From Desulfurivibrio alkaliphilus AHT 2 (GTDB lineage Bacteria > Desulfobacterota > Desulfobulbia > Desulfobulbales > Desulfurivibrionaceae), in the NCBI RefSeq assembly GCF_000092205.1, contig NC_014216.1, positions 1,431,742 to 1,495,741 of the forward strand: 64,000 bases of DNA, in the 5' to 3' direction. The notes below the pieces were generated by a model. It did no database searches, was not told the origin of the DNA, and was given only the letters and a program-made list of their open reading frames with translations. Of the stretch, positions 39,789-48,419 are shown in pieces. Position 1 is the first letter of the stretch. Every line of letters begins with the position of its first letter. The translations under genes and the position numbers were made by a program.

Positions 39789-41825
39789 TTAATTACGGCC
39801 GGTTCTCACCCCAGCCACATCTCCGTTAAAAATCTCCACCACCGTCCGCACCAGGGGATCGTTGGCCAGCGCCCGGCGTTCTTCCCGGGGCATCTCGCCA
39901 CCGCCAAGCTCCACCGTGCTGCCCCCCCGGATTCGCAAACGTACCGTTAACTCACGCTGAAAATAATCCTGGGCGAATTCAGTGAGCAAACGGTTGTTCT
40001 CCGGTTCCTCCAGGAGCTTGCAATCGGCCAGGTCATCGTAGCGGATCAGCAGTTGGCCGTTTTCCTCCCGGGCCCCGGAAGCCATGTCCAGCACCGGGGC
40101 CATCCAGACCTTGCGCCGGCGCACGTAGGCGATAAAGCCGTCCCAGTCCGGCCGCAGATCCCGACCGGAGCCGGACGACCGTTCGGCGACCGGCTCTGCC
40201 CGGTCGGCGCCCACCTTTGCCGCCGCCGAACCAGCTGCCGTATCCGCCTTCGTCGCATCAGCCGCCATAACGGGCGGCTCCGGCTTTTCCTTGGCCGGTG
40301 GCGGGGCGGCTTTCGGGGTGTCCCGATTTAAAGACGGAACCGGCTCCGGGACGTTCCCCGCAGCAGAGTCCGCAGCAACGTGCGCAGCGCCAGGCGCAGC
40401 ATCAGGCGCAAGATGATTTGCAGGATGTTCATCGTTTTTCTCCACTCGCTCACGGCCGCCGACCAACGGCTTGCTCTCTTGTTGCCCAGGCGCTGCGGAC
40501 GGGGCTGGGGCTGGGCGGGACAACTCCGGTTCCGGCTCGGCCAGACCAGGGGTCACCCCCGGTTCCGCAGCAAAATGCCGTTCCCGCTCCCCCCCCGCCG
40601 CCGAAGCTTCCCCTCTCCTCGGCTGGCCGGCGGCCGCTGCGGCAACAGCGGCGCCAGCGGCCGGAGCCGGGTCGCCGGGCAGACCCGCCAGCAACTGCTC
40701 CAACCGTCCCAGCACTTCGCTGGTGGGCACAATGCCGCCAGCCTGGGCGGCGCGAACAAAGGTCATCTCCAGCACCAGCTTGGGCCGGGAGGCATACTGC
40801 ATCTCCTCGACCCCCTTGAGCAGCAGATTGAAACAGTAGAGCAGGGTTTCCGGGCTGTGGGCGGCGGCGATTTCTTCCAGGGCGGCCAGTTCCTGATCGG
40901 CCAGGTCCAGCAGGCCGGCGGCCCGGCCGGTATTACGGCAGACCACCAGATTGCGGAAGTAGTTGAGCAGATCGCCGGCAAAACGCTTGAGATCCAGGCC
41001 GGCCCGGTAACACTGGTCAAAGAGTTCCAAGCAGCGGGCCAGATCGGGGGCCAGCAGGGCCCGGGCCAGTTGCTCGAAGGTCCGGCGGTCAACCAGGCCC
41101 AGCATCTGGCGCACATCCTCATCGGCCACCTGCCGGCCGCCGAAAGAAAAAACCTGATCCAGCAGGCTCAGGCCGTCCCGCACACTGCCATCGGCCTCGC
41201 GGACGATCATCTCCAGGGCGGAATCGGGGATTTCCACCTCCTCGGCCGCCGCCACCCGCCGGAAAAAATCCTGCAGTTCGGCAAAGGGCACCCGGGTCAA
41301 TTCATGGCGCTGGCAGCGGGAAAGGATGGTAACGGGGATCTTGTGCAGCTCGGTGGTGGCGAACATGAAATAGACATGGGCCGGCGGCTCCTCCAGGGTC
41401 TTCAGCAGGGCGTTGAAGGCCTCGGTGGTGAGCATGTGCACTTCATCGATGATGACGATCTTGTACTTGCCGGCAACCGGCATGAAGCGGATGTTTTCCT
41501 TGAGCTCGCGAATCTCCTGGATGCCGCGGTTGCTGGCCCCGTCGATTTCGTGAAGATCAACGGCCTGACCGGCATTAAAGGCCAGGCAGGAAGCACACTG
41601 GTTACAGGGCCGCTGCTCGGCCTCGGCGGCCAGGCAATTGAGGGCTTTGGCCATGATCCGGGCCAGGGTGGTCTTGCCCACCCCACGAACCCCGGAAAAG
41701 AGCATGGCATGAGCCACCCGCTCCCGCCGCAAGGCATTTTGCAGGGTCCGCACCACCGGGCGCTGCCCCACCACCTCGGCAAAAGTCCGGGGGCGCCACT
41801 TTCTGGCCAGCACAAGATAAGACAT
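39789..41825 (-). CDS. dnaX: DNA polymerase III subunits gamma/tau
   Basis: A 678-residue clamp-loader ATPase. It begins MSYLVLARKWRPRTFAEVVGQ, with Walker A FSGVRGVGKTTLARIMAKAL, a zinc module (CNQCASC preceded by an upstream cysteine), Walker B KIVIIDEVHML and sensor 1 FATTELHKIPVTILSRCQRHEL. Residues about 365-560 are a long Ala/Pro/Glu-rich linker, then a tau-type C-terminal domain (DWDGFIAYVRRRKVWMAPVLDMASG). I see no A-run slippery site in the linker, so a shorter gamma form by frameshifting is not evident. Confidence 0.95.
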   Translation of the reverse strand: MSYLVLARKWRPRTFAEVVGQRPVVRTLQNALRRERVAHAMLFSGVRGVGKTTLARIMAKALNCLAAEAEQRPCNQCASCLAFNAGQAVDLHEIDGASNRGIQEIRELKENIRFMPVAGKYKIVIIDEVHMLTTEAFNALLKTLEEPPAHVYFMFATTELHKIPVTILSRCQRHELTRVPFAELQDFFRRVAAAEEVEIPDSALEMIVREADGSVRDGLSLLDQVFSFGGRQVADEDVRQMLGLVDRRTFEQLARALLAPDLARCLELFDQCYRAGLDLKRFAGDLLNYFRNLVVCRNTGRAAGLLDLADQELAALEEIAAAHSPETLLYCFNLLLKGVEEMQYASRPKLVLEMTFVRAAQAGGIVPTSEVLGRLEQLLAGLPGDPAPAAGAAVAAAAAGQPRRGEASAAGGERERHFAAEPGVTPGLAEPEPELSRPAPAPSAAPGQQESKPLVGGRERVEKNDEHPANHLAPDAAPGAAHVAADSAAGNVPEPVPSLNRDTPKAAPPPAKEKPEPPVMAADATKADTAAGSAAAKVGADRAEPVAERSSGSGRDLRPDWDGFIAYVRRRKVWMAPVLDMASGAREENGQLLIRYDDLADCKLLEEPENNRLLTEFAQDYFQRELTVRLRIRGGSTVELGGGEMPREERRALANDPLVRTVVEIFNGDVAGVRTGRN

Positions 41826-41872
41826 GCCACCCCTGTATCAATTAGAAGATAAACACCCGAGAAGGCAAACAC

Positions 41873-41983
41873 GCGCCAGCGTGCAGCAGTGCCGCAGGTT
41901 GCGGCAAGCGGTTCGGCGCCGCGTACCCCGGTACGCAAGCCGGGCCGATCGCCGCAAGATGCGGTGCTGCTGCACGCTGACGC
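41873..41983. repeat. Dispersed palindromic repeat, intact copy R4
   Basis: An inverted repeat with outer arms CAGCGTGCAGCAGTGCCGCAG and, inverted, TGCGGTGCTGCTGCACGCTG, and apex GCGTACCCCGGTACGC. The sequence between the arms closely follows R3. It occupies most of the gap between dnaX and the 4.5S RNA gene, right next to the T run that ends the RNA. Confidence 0.87.
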
Positions 41984-42094
41984 AAAAAAAATGATAGCCA
42001 GGCACCCCCGCGGCACACAGATAAACTCGCTACCGCTGCTTCCTCCCGGACCTGACGGAGTTTGCAAGCCTCTGTTGCGCGGGACCCGGCTATC
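41983..42094 (-). ncRNA. ffs: Signal recognition particle 4.5S RNA (small bacterial type)
   Basis: On the minus strand the RNA starts GATAGCCGGGTCCCGCG and ends with a pairing strand CGCGGGGGTGCCTGGCTATC, forming one long hairpin of about 102 nt (41993-42094). The apical domain carries the SRP signature TCAGGTCCGGGAGGAAGCAGC-like core with a GGGA-type tetraloop and the two symmetric and asymmetric loops that bind Ffh. A run of T follows at 41983-41990 and should terminate transcription. It lies upstream of dnaX, as in many Proteobacteria. Confidence 0.92.
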
Positions 42095-42174
42095 AAACTG
42101 AAATACTGGCTAAAATACTGACCAAAATACTCACTTTGACCAGCACTCTGATCATTTATTCATGGGATGCGCCA

Positions 42175-42263
<89 letters not shown>

Positions 42264-42335
42264 GAAGCACTCATCACGAATCCGGGCAGTCTACAATGAA
42301 TCGCCGTTTTTTGAAAGGGGAAAATCAGACAGCGG

Positions 42336-43175
42336 TTAAGGCTTACCTTGAAGCAGCTCCGTGATCTGGGTCTGGTTCAGGTTCATGCCTTGAGTTAAGG
42401 CAAATAAACCGCTTTGGCGCAGCATGTTGATCCGGGCCAGATTCATGGTTTCCTCGGCCAGGTCGACGTCGGCCACCTGGGAGTGGGCCGACCAGATATT
42501 AACGGCGGCGCTGGAGAGTCCGGCCATCTCCGAAACCAGTTGATTCTGCCGGGCGCCGAACTCGCCCCGCATGGTACTGAGCCTGACAAGGGCGCTGTCA
42601 ATGGCCCCCACCGCCGCCTCGGCCCCTTCCCGGGTGGTGACGTCAATCCCGCCGGGGATCAGCCCTTCGGGGCGGTCTTCAGCCCCTTCCGCCGGAACCC
42701 CTTCTGGCGGAGCCCCATCCGGCGGCTCGGCGGGCGGCATCGTAATCCGCACCTCTTCCCCCAGCACCCGCTGGCCGGCGAAGGTGGTGGTGCCGGCGAT
42801 CTCATTGTAAACCCCGAGCAGGCGGTTGATGTCCGCCTGGATGGCCTGGCGGGACTCGGGCGACTGCGCGGCACTGGCCGCCTGCAAGGCCTTTTCCAGG
42901 ATGCTCATCAGAATCTCACTGCCCTGCCCCAACGCGCCATCGGCGATCTGGGTCATGGCAATGGAATCGGCCGCGTTGCGCAAGCTCTGGCCGGCGCCCA
43001 GGGCCTGACTTTTCAGCAGGTTGGCAATCTGCAAACCGGCGGCATCATCGGCGGCCCCGACAATACGCCGGCCCGAGCCGATCTTGGCCAACGACGCCGC
43101 CTGCCCCTGCTGGATCTTCTGCAAAGAGCCCAGGGCAAACATGCTGTTGATATCGGTATTAATCTTCAGGCTCAT
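42336..43175 (-). CDS. Short flagellin
   Basis: A 279-residue flagellin with both conserved ends: the N-terminal D0/D1 helices (MSLKINTDINSMFALGSLQK, GSGRRIVGAADDAAGLQIANLLKSQ) and the C-terminal D1/D0 (QVADVDLAEETMNLARINML, LFALTQGMNLNQTQITELL). The central D2/D3 region is replaced by a short Pro/Glu/Gly-rich segment (residues about 150-175, AEPPDGAPPEGVPAEGAEDR-like). It exports through the flagellar type III system and forms filament, or may be a minor filament protein. No other flagellar gene is beside it. GGAG precedes the ATG. Confidence 0.9.
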   Translation of the reverse strand: MSLKINTDINSMFALGSLQKIQQGQAASLAKIGSGRRIVGAADDAAGLQIANLLKSQALGAGQSLRNAADSIAMTQIADGALGQGSEILMSILEKALQAASAAQSPESRQAIQADINRLLGVYNEIAGTTTFAGQRVLGEEVRITMPPAEPPDGAPPEGVPAEGAEDRPEGLIPGGIDVTTREGAEAAVGAIDSALVRLSTMRGEFGARQNQLVSEMAGLSSAAVNIWSAHSQVADVDLAEETMNLARINMLRQSGLFALTQGMNLNQTQITELLQGKP

Positions 43176-43292
43176 GGCTCTTCTCCGCGCTTGACCGGCA
43201 AGCTTTACCGCCCGATTTCCCGCTCTTGTCTTATTTTAGACTTTTCCCCAAATCTTAGTCAAACAAAATGCAAAGCCAAGATCAAGTGGTGC

Positions 43293-44741
43293 TCAGATTA
43301 CCCTTACCTGAACCGTTTCCACGAATTTGCCGCCGGCCAGAATATCGGAGAGCACGATGATCTTTTCCCCCGACCGCACCACCCCTTTGCGCAGCAACTG
43401 CTCGATGGCCCGCTGGATGGTAACCTCCGGATCACTGGACAGGGCCACCACAAAAGCCTGCACCCCCCAGTAAATGCCCAGCCGCCGCCGCACATGGGTG
43501 GTGTTGGTGAAGGCGAAAATCGGCCCCCGCGGCCGGCACTGGGACAACAGGGCGGCCATCAGGCCGCGGCGGGTAATGACCAGGGTGCCCACCGCCTGGA
43601 GATTGTTGCTCAGCATGGCGGCGCTGTGGGCAATTTCCCTTTTGGGCCGCAGCCGATCCTCCCGGGCCGACAAAAAGGGGGCGGAGCCGGCGGCCAGGTG
43701 GCGTTCGATCCGCCCCGCCACCGTCCCCATCACTTCCAGGGCCTTGCGGGGGTAACGGCCGGTGGCGGTCTCCCCGGAGAGCATGATGGCATCGGCCCCC
43801 TGCTGGACGGCGTGGGTGATATCGGTTACTTCGGCGCGGGTCGGGGTGGGGTTGACAATCATCGACTCCAGCATGTGGGTGGCCACAATCACCGGCTTGC
43901 CGGCCCGGCGGCACTTGGCAATGATTTCATCCTGCAGCAGGGGCACGTCCTCGTAGGGCAGCTCCGCCCCCAGGTCGCCGCGGGCGATCATCACGCCATC
44001 GGCAACGGCGATGATGTCATCCAGTTCCGGGATGGAGGCCGCGCTCTCGATCTTGGCAAAAACCTCCATCGCCACCCCCCTGGCTTGCAGGCGCTTTTGC
44101 AGATCGACAATGGGCCCGGCTTCCCGGACAAAGGAAAGAGCGATGAAATCGACCCGCTGGTCGATACCGAACTCGATATCACGCCAATCCTGCTCGGTTA
44201 TCGTGGGCAATTCGGCGCTTTTGCCCCGGACATTGAGATGCCGCCGGGAACTCAGCACCCCCTCGTCCAGGGATTGGCAACGGATATCGGTCCGCCCCAC
44301 CCCCAGCACCCGCAGCCGGAGCATGCCGCCGTCCACCAGGATAATATCGTCCGGCGCCACTTCGGCCACGAAGCCATCATGGCTGACCTCGACGCAATAG
44401 GGCTCCAGCTCGGCCTGGCGCCGCGTGGTAAGGGTCAGGATATCACCCACCTTGAGAGCCAGGTCCTGCTTGAGATCGCCGCTGCGGATCTCCGCCCCCC
44501 GGGTGTCCAGCATGATCGCCAGGCTGCCGGCAAATTTTTTGTTGTAGCGTTTAATATTTTTAATTACCCCCAGGTGCCAATCCTGGGTGCCGTGGGACAT
44601 GTTAAGGCGGGCCACATTCATCCCCAGCTCGGCCAGGCCCTTGATCGCCTCAAAAGAGGCGGTTTTGGGGCCAATGGTACAAACGATCTTGGTCTTGCGC
44701 AGCAAGCGGTGCTGTTCCTGTTCAGTTTCGGCGGCCAACAT
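43293..44741 (-). CDS. pyk: Pyruvate kinase
   Basis: A 482-residue glycolytic enzyme transferring phosphate from phosphoenolpyruvate to ADP. N-terminal motif KTKIVCTIGPKTASFEAIKGLAELGMNVARLNMSHG, the B domain, the catalytic strand EVFAKIESAASIPELDDIIAVADGVMIARGDLGAEL, and MLESMIVNPTPTRAEVTDITHAVQQGADAIMLSGETATGRYP are all present. The C-terminal domain (VLSDILAGGKFVETVQVRVI) closes the protein. AGGGGG precedes the ATG. Confidence 0.96.
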   Translation of the reverse strand: MLAAETEQEQHRLLRKTKIVCTIGPKTASFEAIKGLAELGMNVARLNMSHGTQDWHLGVIKNIKRYNKKFAGSLAIMLDTRGAEIRSGDLKQDLALKVGDILTLTTRRQAELEPYCVEVSHDGFVAEVAPDDIILVDGGMLRLRVLGVGRTDIRCQSLDEGVLSSRRHLNVRGKSAELPTITEQDWRDIEFGIDQRVDFIALSFVREAGPIVDLQKRLQARGVAMEVFAKIESAASIPELDDIIAVADGVMIARGDLGAELPYEDVPLLQDEIIAKCRRAGKPVIVATHMLESMIVNPTPTRAEVTDITHAVQQGADAIMLSGETATGRYPRKALEVMGTVAGRIERHLAAGSAPFLSAREDRLRPKREIAHSAAMLSNNLQAVGTLVITRRGLMAALLSQCRPRGPIFAFTNTTHVRRRLGIYWGVQAFVVALSSDPEVTIQRAIEQLLRKGVVRSGEKIIVLSDILAGGKFVETVQVRVI

Positions 44742-44825
44742 TGCCTCTACCCCCTACCCATGCCTGAAGTTAATTTCAGCTTTAGTTTTTTATGCTAGCA
44801 GTTTTTTGAGCAGCCAGAGAAGTTT

Positions 44826-46217
44826 ATGGTAAAGAGAGCCATGCCCAAACCCGAGCCTTCCATATCCCTTGCCGCCGGCCTGACCGAACTGCGACAGCTC
44901 TGGCGCCTTAGCCTGCCCCTGATCCTGGCCCAGCTGTCGCATATGGCCATGGGTTTTGTTGATACGGTGATGGCGGGCAGGGTCAGCCCTGCCGATCTGG
45001 CGGCGGTGGCCATCGGCAGCAGTGTCTGGTTTCCGGTGATGCTGTTTGTCGCCGGGGTCCTGATGGCCATTACCCCCATCGTCGCCCAGTTGTACGGGGC
45101 CGCCAACCATGACCGAATCCCCACCTCGCTCCGCCAGGGCCTGTGGATGGCGCTGGTTCTGGGGCTGGGCGGTTTCCTGCTGCTGGGCAACATGGAATGG
45201 CTGCTGAAACTGCTGGATCTGGAACCGGAAGTTCGCAGGCTGGCCGCGGGCTACCTGAGCGCGGTCGCCTGGGGCTTCCCGGCCCTGGCACTCTACCAGG
45301 CCCTGCGCTCCTTCAGCGAGGGGGTTTCGCTGACCAGACCGATTATGCTGATCGGCTTTCTGGGCCTGGCCTGCAACATCCCCGCCAACTATATTTTCAT
45401 ATACGGCAAGCTGGGGCTGCCCCCCATGGGAGGGGTGGGTTGCGGCTGGGCCACCGCCCTGGTGATGTGGGTAATGATGCTGGCCTTGGCCGGCCTGATT
45501 CTTTATGGGCGGGGCTACCGGTTCCTGCCGCCGCTCTTTGCCTGGGAACGACCTGATTTCAAGAAGATCGTCCACATGCTTCGCCTGGGATTTCCCATCG
45601 GCATCTCGTTTTTCATTGAAACCAGCCTGTTTGCGGCCATTGCCCTGCTGGTGGCCTCGCTGGGGGCGGTGGTGGTGGCAGGGCACCAGGTGGCTCTGAA
45701 TTTCACCTCACTGCTCTTCATGGTGCCCCTGAGTTTTTCGCAGGCCATCACCATCAGGGTCGGCCAGGCCATCGGTCGCCGCGAGCCGGCCAAGGCCCGT
45801 TTTGCGGCCCTGTGCGGGGCCCTGACCACCCTGACCACCGCCGTACTTTTTGCCACCGCCATTCTGCTTTGGGCCCCAGCCATCGCGACCCTTTACACCC
45901 CCGACCTGGAGGTTCGCCAGGTCGCCGCCAACCTGCTGTTTTTCGCAGCCCTCTTCCAGATCTCCGACGCCATCCAGGTCAGCGCCGCCGGGGCCTTGCG
46001 GGGCTACAAGGACACCCGGGTACCCATGTTCATCACTTTTTTCGCCTTCTGGTTCGTCGGGCTGCCGCTGGGCTACCTGCTGGGCCTGTCCGAGCCCGTG
46101 GGTCTCCATTTGGGGGCCCAGGGCTTCTGGATCGGGCTGGTTGCGGGCCTGACCACCGCGGCCATCCTGCAAAGCGCGCGGTTATGGCACGTCAGTCACC
46201 CCCGCAACCGGCCCTGA
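44826..46217 (+). CDS. MATE family efflux transporter
   Basis: A 463-residue polytopic membrane protein of the NorM/MATE type with about 12 hydrophobic helices in two related halves. Clear family segments are LPLILAQLSHMAMGFVDTVMAG, GSSVWFPVMLFVAGVLMAITPIVAQLYGA and, in the second half, LGAVVVAGHQVALNFTSLLFMVPLSFSQAITIRVGQAIG. It exports cationic compounds in exchange for Na+ or H+. The start ATG at 44826 has AGAGAAG upstream; an internal ATG six codons on is an alternative. It is a single-gene unit on the plus strand. Confidence 0.94.
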   Translation: MVKRAMPKPEPSISLAAGLTELRQLWRLSLPLILAQLSHMAMGFVDTVMAGRVSPADLAAVAIGSSVWFPVMLFVAGVLMAITPIVAQLYGAANHDRIPTSLRQGLWMALVLGLGGFLLLGNMEWLLKLLDLEPEVRRLAAGYLSAVAWGFPALALYQALRSFSEGVSLTRPIMLIGFLGLACNIPANYIFIYGKLGLPPMGGVGCGWATALVMWVMMLALAGLILYGRGYRFLPPLFAWERPDFKKIVHMLRLGFPIGISFFIETSLFAAIALLVASLGAVVVAGHQVALNFTSLLFMVPLSFSQAITIRVGQAIGRREPAKARFAALCGALTTLTTAVLFATAILLWAPAIATLYTPDLEVRQVAANLLFFAALFQISDAIQVSAAGALRGYKDTRVPMFITFFAFWFVGLPLGYLLGLSEPVGLHLGAQGFWIGLVAGLTTAAILQSARLWHVSHPRNRP

Positions 46218-46257
46218 TGGTGCTTACCCCTGTTTGGTCGACACCGGGTCCGGGCAT

Positions 46258-46857
46258 TCAGCCCAGGTTGGCGTTGACGAAGTCCCAGTTGATCAACTTT
46301 TCGACAAAGGTGGTCATATAATCGGGACGCCGATTCTGATAATCCAGATAATAGGCGTGCTCCCAGACATCCATGGTCAGCAGCGGCTTCATCCCCATGG
46401 TCAGGGGTGTTTCGGCATTGGGTGTCTTGACCACCTTGAGCCGCCCCGAGGCCTCGTCCAGCACCAGCCAGGCCCAGCCGCTGCCGAACTGGGTGGCGCC
46501 CGCGGTTTTAAACGCTTCCGCAAAACCGGCCAGGCCGCCGAAGTCGGCATCAATCATGGCGGCGATCCTGCCGGTGGGCGCCCCGCCCCCACCCGGCTTC
46601 ATGCTCTGCCAGTAAAAGGAGTGGTTCCAGACCTGGGCCACGTTGTTGAAGATGCCGGCTGCCGCCGGATCGGCCGCGGTTTTTTTAATAATTTCCTCCA
46701 TCGGCAGCCCCTTGAGATCGCTACTTGCAAGCAGTTTGTTGCCATTGTCAACATAGGCCTGGTGGTGCTTGCCGTGGTGAAACTCCAGGGTACGGGCGCT
46801 GATGTGGGGCTCCAGGGCATTCTGGGCATAGGGCAGTTGCGGCAATACGAGTGTCAT
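46258..46857 (-). CDS. sodB: Superoxide dismutase (Fe/Mn family)
   Basis: A 199-residue cytoplasmic enzyme with no signal peptide. Metal ligands are in LEFHHGKHHQAYVDNGN (first His), NVAQVWNHSFYW (second His) and DVWEHAYYLDYQNRRPDY (Asp and His). The segment GGGGAPTGRI and GSGWAWLVLDE fit the iron-type group, though iron and manganese forms are hard to separate by eye. AAGGAGG is seven bases before the ATG. The gene follows the two YeeE/YedE genes by 33 bp and may be co-transcribed with them. Confidence 0.94.
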   Translation of the reverse strand: MTLVLPQLPYAQNALEPHISARTLEFHHGKHHQAYVDNGNKLLASSDLKGLPMEEIIKKTAADPAAAGIFNNVAQVWNHSFYWQSMKPGGGGAPTGRIAAMIDADFGGLAGFAEAFKTAGATQFGSGWAWLVLDEASGRLKVVKTPNAETPLTMGMKPLLTMDVWEHAYYLDYQNRRPDYMTTFVEKLINWDFVNANLG

Positions 46858-46890
46858 GGCAGGACCTCCTTTATGGTCATGGTTGCTGTT

Positions 46891-47415
46891 TTACAAACCT
46901 TTCTTCTCGAAGAAACGAAACAAAAAGAACGCACCAAGGGCCACCGCCGCAATCACCAGCCAGTGGCTGACCCCCAGCAGATCAGGGAGCGACAGGGCGC
47001 CAAAATTGCCCAGCGGCCGGAGATAGGCCTGCACCAAGGGATAGATGAAGGCAAATATCATCCCGCCCAGGAGCATGCCGAGGATCGGCCAGATTACATG
47101 ATAGCGCCCTTCGGCCAGCGCCCCGATGCTGGTTCCGGGGCAATAGCCGATAAAGGCCCAGCCAATGCCGAACAACAGGCCGCCAACCACCTGCAGGCCG
47201 ATGCTCAGGCCGCGCGGCGAGAAGCTGACCACGCCAAGATCGGCCAGCAGATGAACCCCGATTGCCCCGACGATGATGGTGCTCAGCATGAACTTGACAA
47301 TCGTCATGTCGAGCAAACGCATCGCCCCAACCTGTTTCTCGAAACGCAACACCCGGGCCTGTTGCAGCAAGGCGCCAAAGAGCATCCCGGTTATCAATCC
47401 CATGATCAAGGTCAT
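46891..47415 (-). CDS. YeeE/YedE-type membrane protein, second half
   Basis: A 174-residue membrane protein with about five hydrophobic helices. The cysteine motif GWAFIGYCPGTSIGAL is the second conserved Cys site of the YeeE/YedE (TsuA-like) family, which takes up thiosulfate or related sulfur species. It begins 3 bp after the stop of the companion gene and is translated from an ATG with GGAGG upstream. The two short proteins together match one full-length YeeE. Confidence 0.85.
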   Translation of the reverse strand: MTLIMGLITGMLFGALLQQARVLRFEKQVGAMRLLDMTIVKFMLSTIIVGAIGVHLLADLGVVSFSPRGLSIGLQVVGGLLFGIGWAFIGYCPGTSIGALAEGRYHVIWPILGMLLGGMIFAFIYPLVQAYLRPLGNFGALSLPDLLGVSHWLVIAAVALGAFFLFRFFEKKGL

Positions 47416-47418
47416 GAC

Positions 47419-47946
47419 TTACTTGCCTCCCTGGTAAAGAATGCGGGCGGTAATGATGCCGCCGAGAAAAAACATCGCCAAAGCCAGCATGCTGCTGAGT
47501 CCCAACTGGCTGACCCCGCTTACTCCATGACCGCTGGGGCAGCCGCCGGCAATCCGGGCGCCGATCATGACCAGGGCCCCACCAAAAAGCGAATGAACAA
47601 TGCGCAGCCCCAGTCGGTCACCAAATCGCGCTGCCCACATCGGTGGCAGCGACTCAAGCTTGAAGCTACCGTTGAGTCGAGACATGATAAAGGCGCCCAG
47701 GCCGATGCCGATAACAAACAACAGCTGCCAGTCGGGGAAAGCGGCCCCGGTCAGAGAACCGTTGCCCGCCTGGTAAAAAGCCAGGTGGCTCAAATCAATG
47801 CCAACCTTGTCGGCGATCCAGGTTGACAGTCGTGGAAAAGTGGTTGAAGTGCCGAAAAACGATCCTGTAATGCCCACGCTGGCGGTCAGCAAAAGACCTG
47901 CCAGGCCGCCAAGCAAATAGGGTTGGTACCACTTCTGTTTTGCCAT
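47419..47946 (-). CDS. YeeE/YedE-type membrane protein, first half
   Basis: A 175-residue membrane protein with four to five hydrophobic helices and the motif RIAGGCPSGHGVSGVSQLGLSS, the first conserved Cys site of the YeeE/YedE family. GGAGG stands seven bases before the ATG. Paired with the next gene, it would form a heteromeric channel for sulfur compounds. No TusA-like partner is visible nearby. Confidence 0.85.
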   Translation of the reverse strand: MAKQKWYQPYLLGGLAGLLLTASVGITGSFFGTSTTFPRLSTWIADKVGIDLSHLAFYQAGNGSLTGAAFPDWQLLFVIGIGLGAFIMSRLNGSFKLESLPPMWAARFGDRLGLRIVHSLFGGALVMIGARIAGGCPSGHGVSGVSQLGLSSMLALAMFFLGGIITARILYQGGK

Positions 47947-48145
47947 TTGCTCACCTCCGTTGCTTAATAATAAGCCAGCACCAACAGTATTTTTTTTGCC
48001 GCCAAATAAAAATAATGCCGGCCGGCAAATCCTAACCTGCTACTGTCCATCTTACGAATTCCCCACCGGCAGTCAACCGGCAAGGTCCAACATTTCTCCG
48101 GCCCGCCTATTTTTTTGCAGAGCCTTGGCCAGACCGGACAGCAAC

Positions 48146-48182
48146 AAAAAACCCGCAATCCGTTGCCAGATGCGGGTTTTTT
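48146..48182 (-). terminator. Rho-independent terminator of the original tRNA-Leu unit
   Basis: Stem arms AAAAAACCCGCA (48146-48157) and TGCGGGTTTTTT (48171-48182) flank a 13-base loop. Read leftward it ends in a T run and lies about 30 bp beyond the 3' end of the split tRNA-Leu gene. It can also act rightward. Confidence 0.75.
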
Positions 48183-48213
48183 CTATCTTCCAGGGGTTAC
48201 CTGGATATGACTA

Positions 48214-48271
48214 TGGTGCCCGGAGCGAGAATCGAACTCGCACAGCCTTACGGCCGAGGGATTTTAAGTCC
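48214..48271 (-). pseudogene. 3' half of split host tRNA-Leu(UAA)
   Basis: Minus strand from the anticodon loop (GGACTTAAAATCC at 48259-48271) through the variable arm, the T arm GCGAG-TTCGATT-CTCGC and the acceptor strand TCCGGGC followed by ACCA. The 5' part is missing here and is found at 56588-56629. Joining the two at the shared 13 bases gives a perfectly paired tRNA-Leu with acceptor GCCCGGA/TCCGGGC. Confidence 0.93.
48259..48271. repeat. Left attachment core (13-bp direct repeat)
   Basis: GGATTTTAAGTCC, identical to 56588-56600. It covers the anticodon (TAA on the minus strand) and part of the stem of tRNA-Leu, so crossover took place in the anticodon arm. Confidence 0.9.
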
Positions 48272-48313
48272 ATAATTGCCAGTTTTAATAAATTTGATTG
48301 ATCAAGAAAAAGC

Positions 48314-48342
48314 TTGCAATTTCAACAAATCCCCTCTATTTT
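48314..48342 (+). promoter_or_regulatory. Candidate promoter for the integrase gene
   Basis: TTGCAA (48314-48319) and TATTTT (48337-48342) are 17 bp apart and about 80 bp upstream of the integrase ATG, in AT-rich sequence. Confidence 0.4.
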
Positions 48343-48374
48343 ATCCCTAATGTGTTTGAACGGTTTTGAACCAA

Positions 48375-48395
48375 TCTGATGCACCGCTGATGCAC
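48375..48395. repeat. Left arm-type site, paired TGATGCAC repeats
   Basis: TGATGCAC-CGC-TGATGCAC, two copies of an 8-bp unit 11 bp apart (about one helical turn). The same 21 bases recur in direct orientation at 56509-56529 near the right end. Placement near both cores fits integrase or excisionase arm-binding sites. It lies 25 bp before the integrase gene and could let the protein regulate itself. Confidence 0.7.
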
Positions 48396-48419
48396 CAGGC
48401 AAAAACCAGGGGGTAAAAA

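Noticed and set aside
39789-41825. Programmed -1 frameshift in dnaX giving a gamma form
   Set aside because: No A-rich slippery heptamer was found in the linker region.
42414-44798. Long plus-strand open frame (794 codons) across flagellin and pyruvate kinase
   Set aside because: It is antisense to two well-matched genes, has His/Gly/Gln-rich composition typical of shadow frames in high-GC DNA and shows no known motif.
46234-47826. Plus-strand 530-codon open frame opposite sodB and the yedE pair
   Set aside because: Antisense to three recognised genes on the minus strand; low-complexity composition.
48214-48271. Left tRNA-Leu fragment as a second functional tRNA gene
   Set aside because: It lacks the D arm and 5' acceptor strand; sequence to the right of the core does not supply them.
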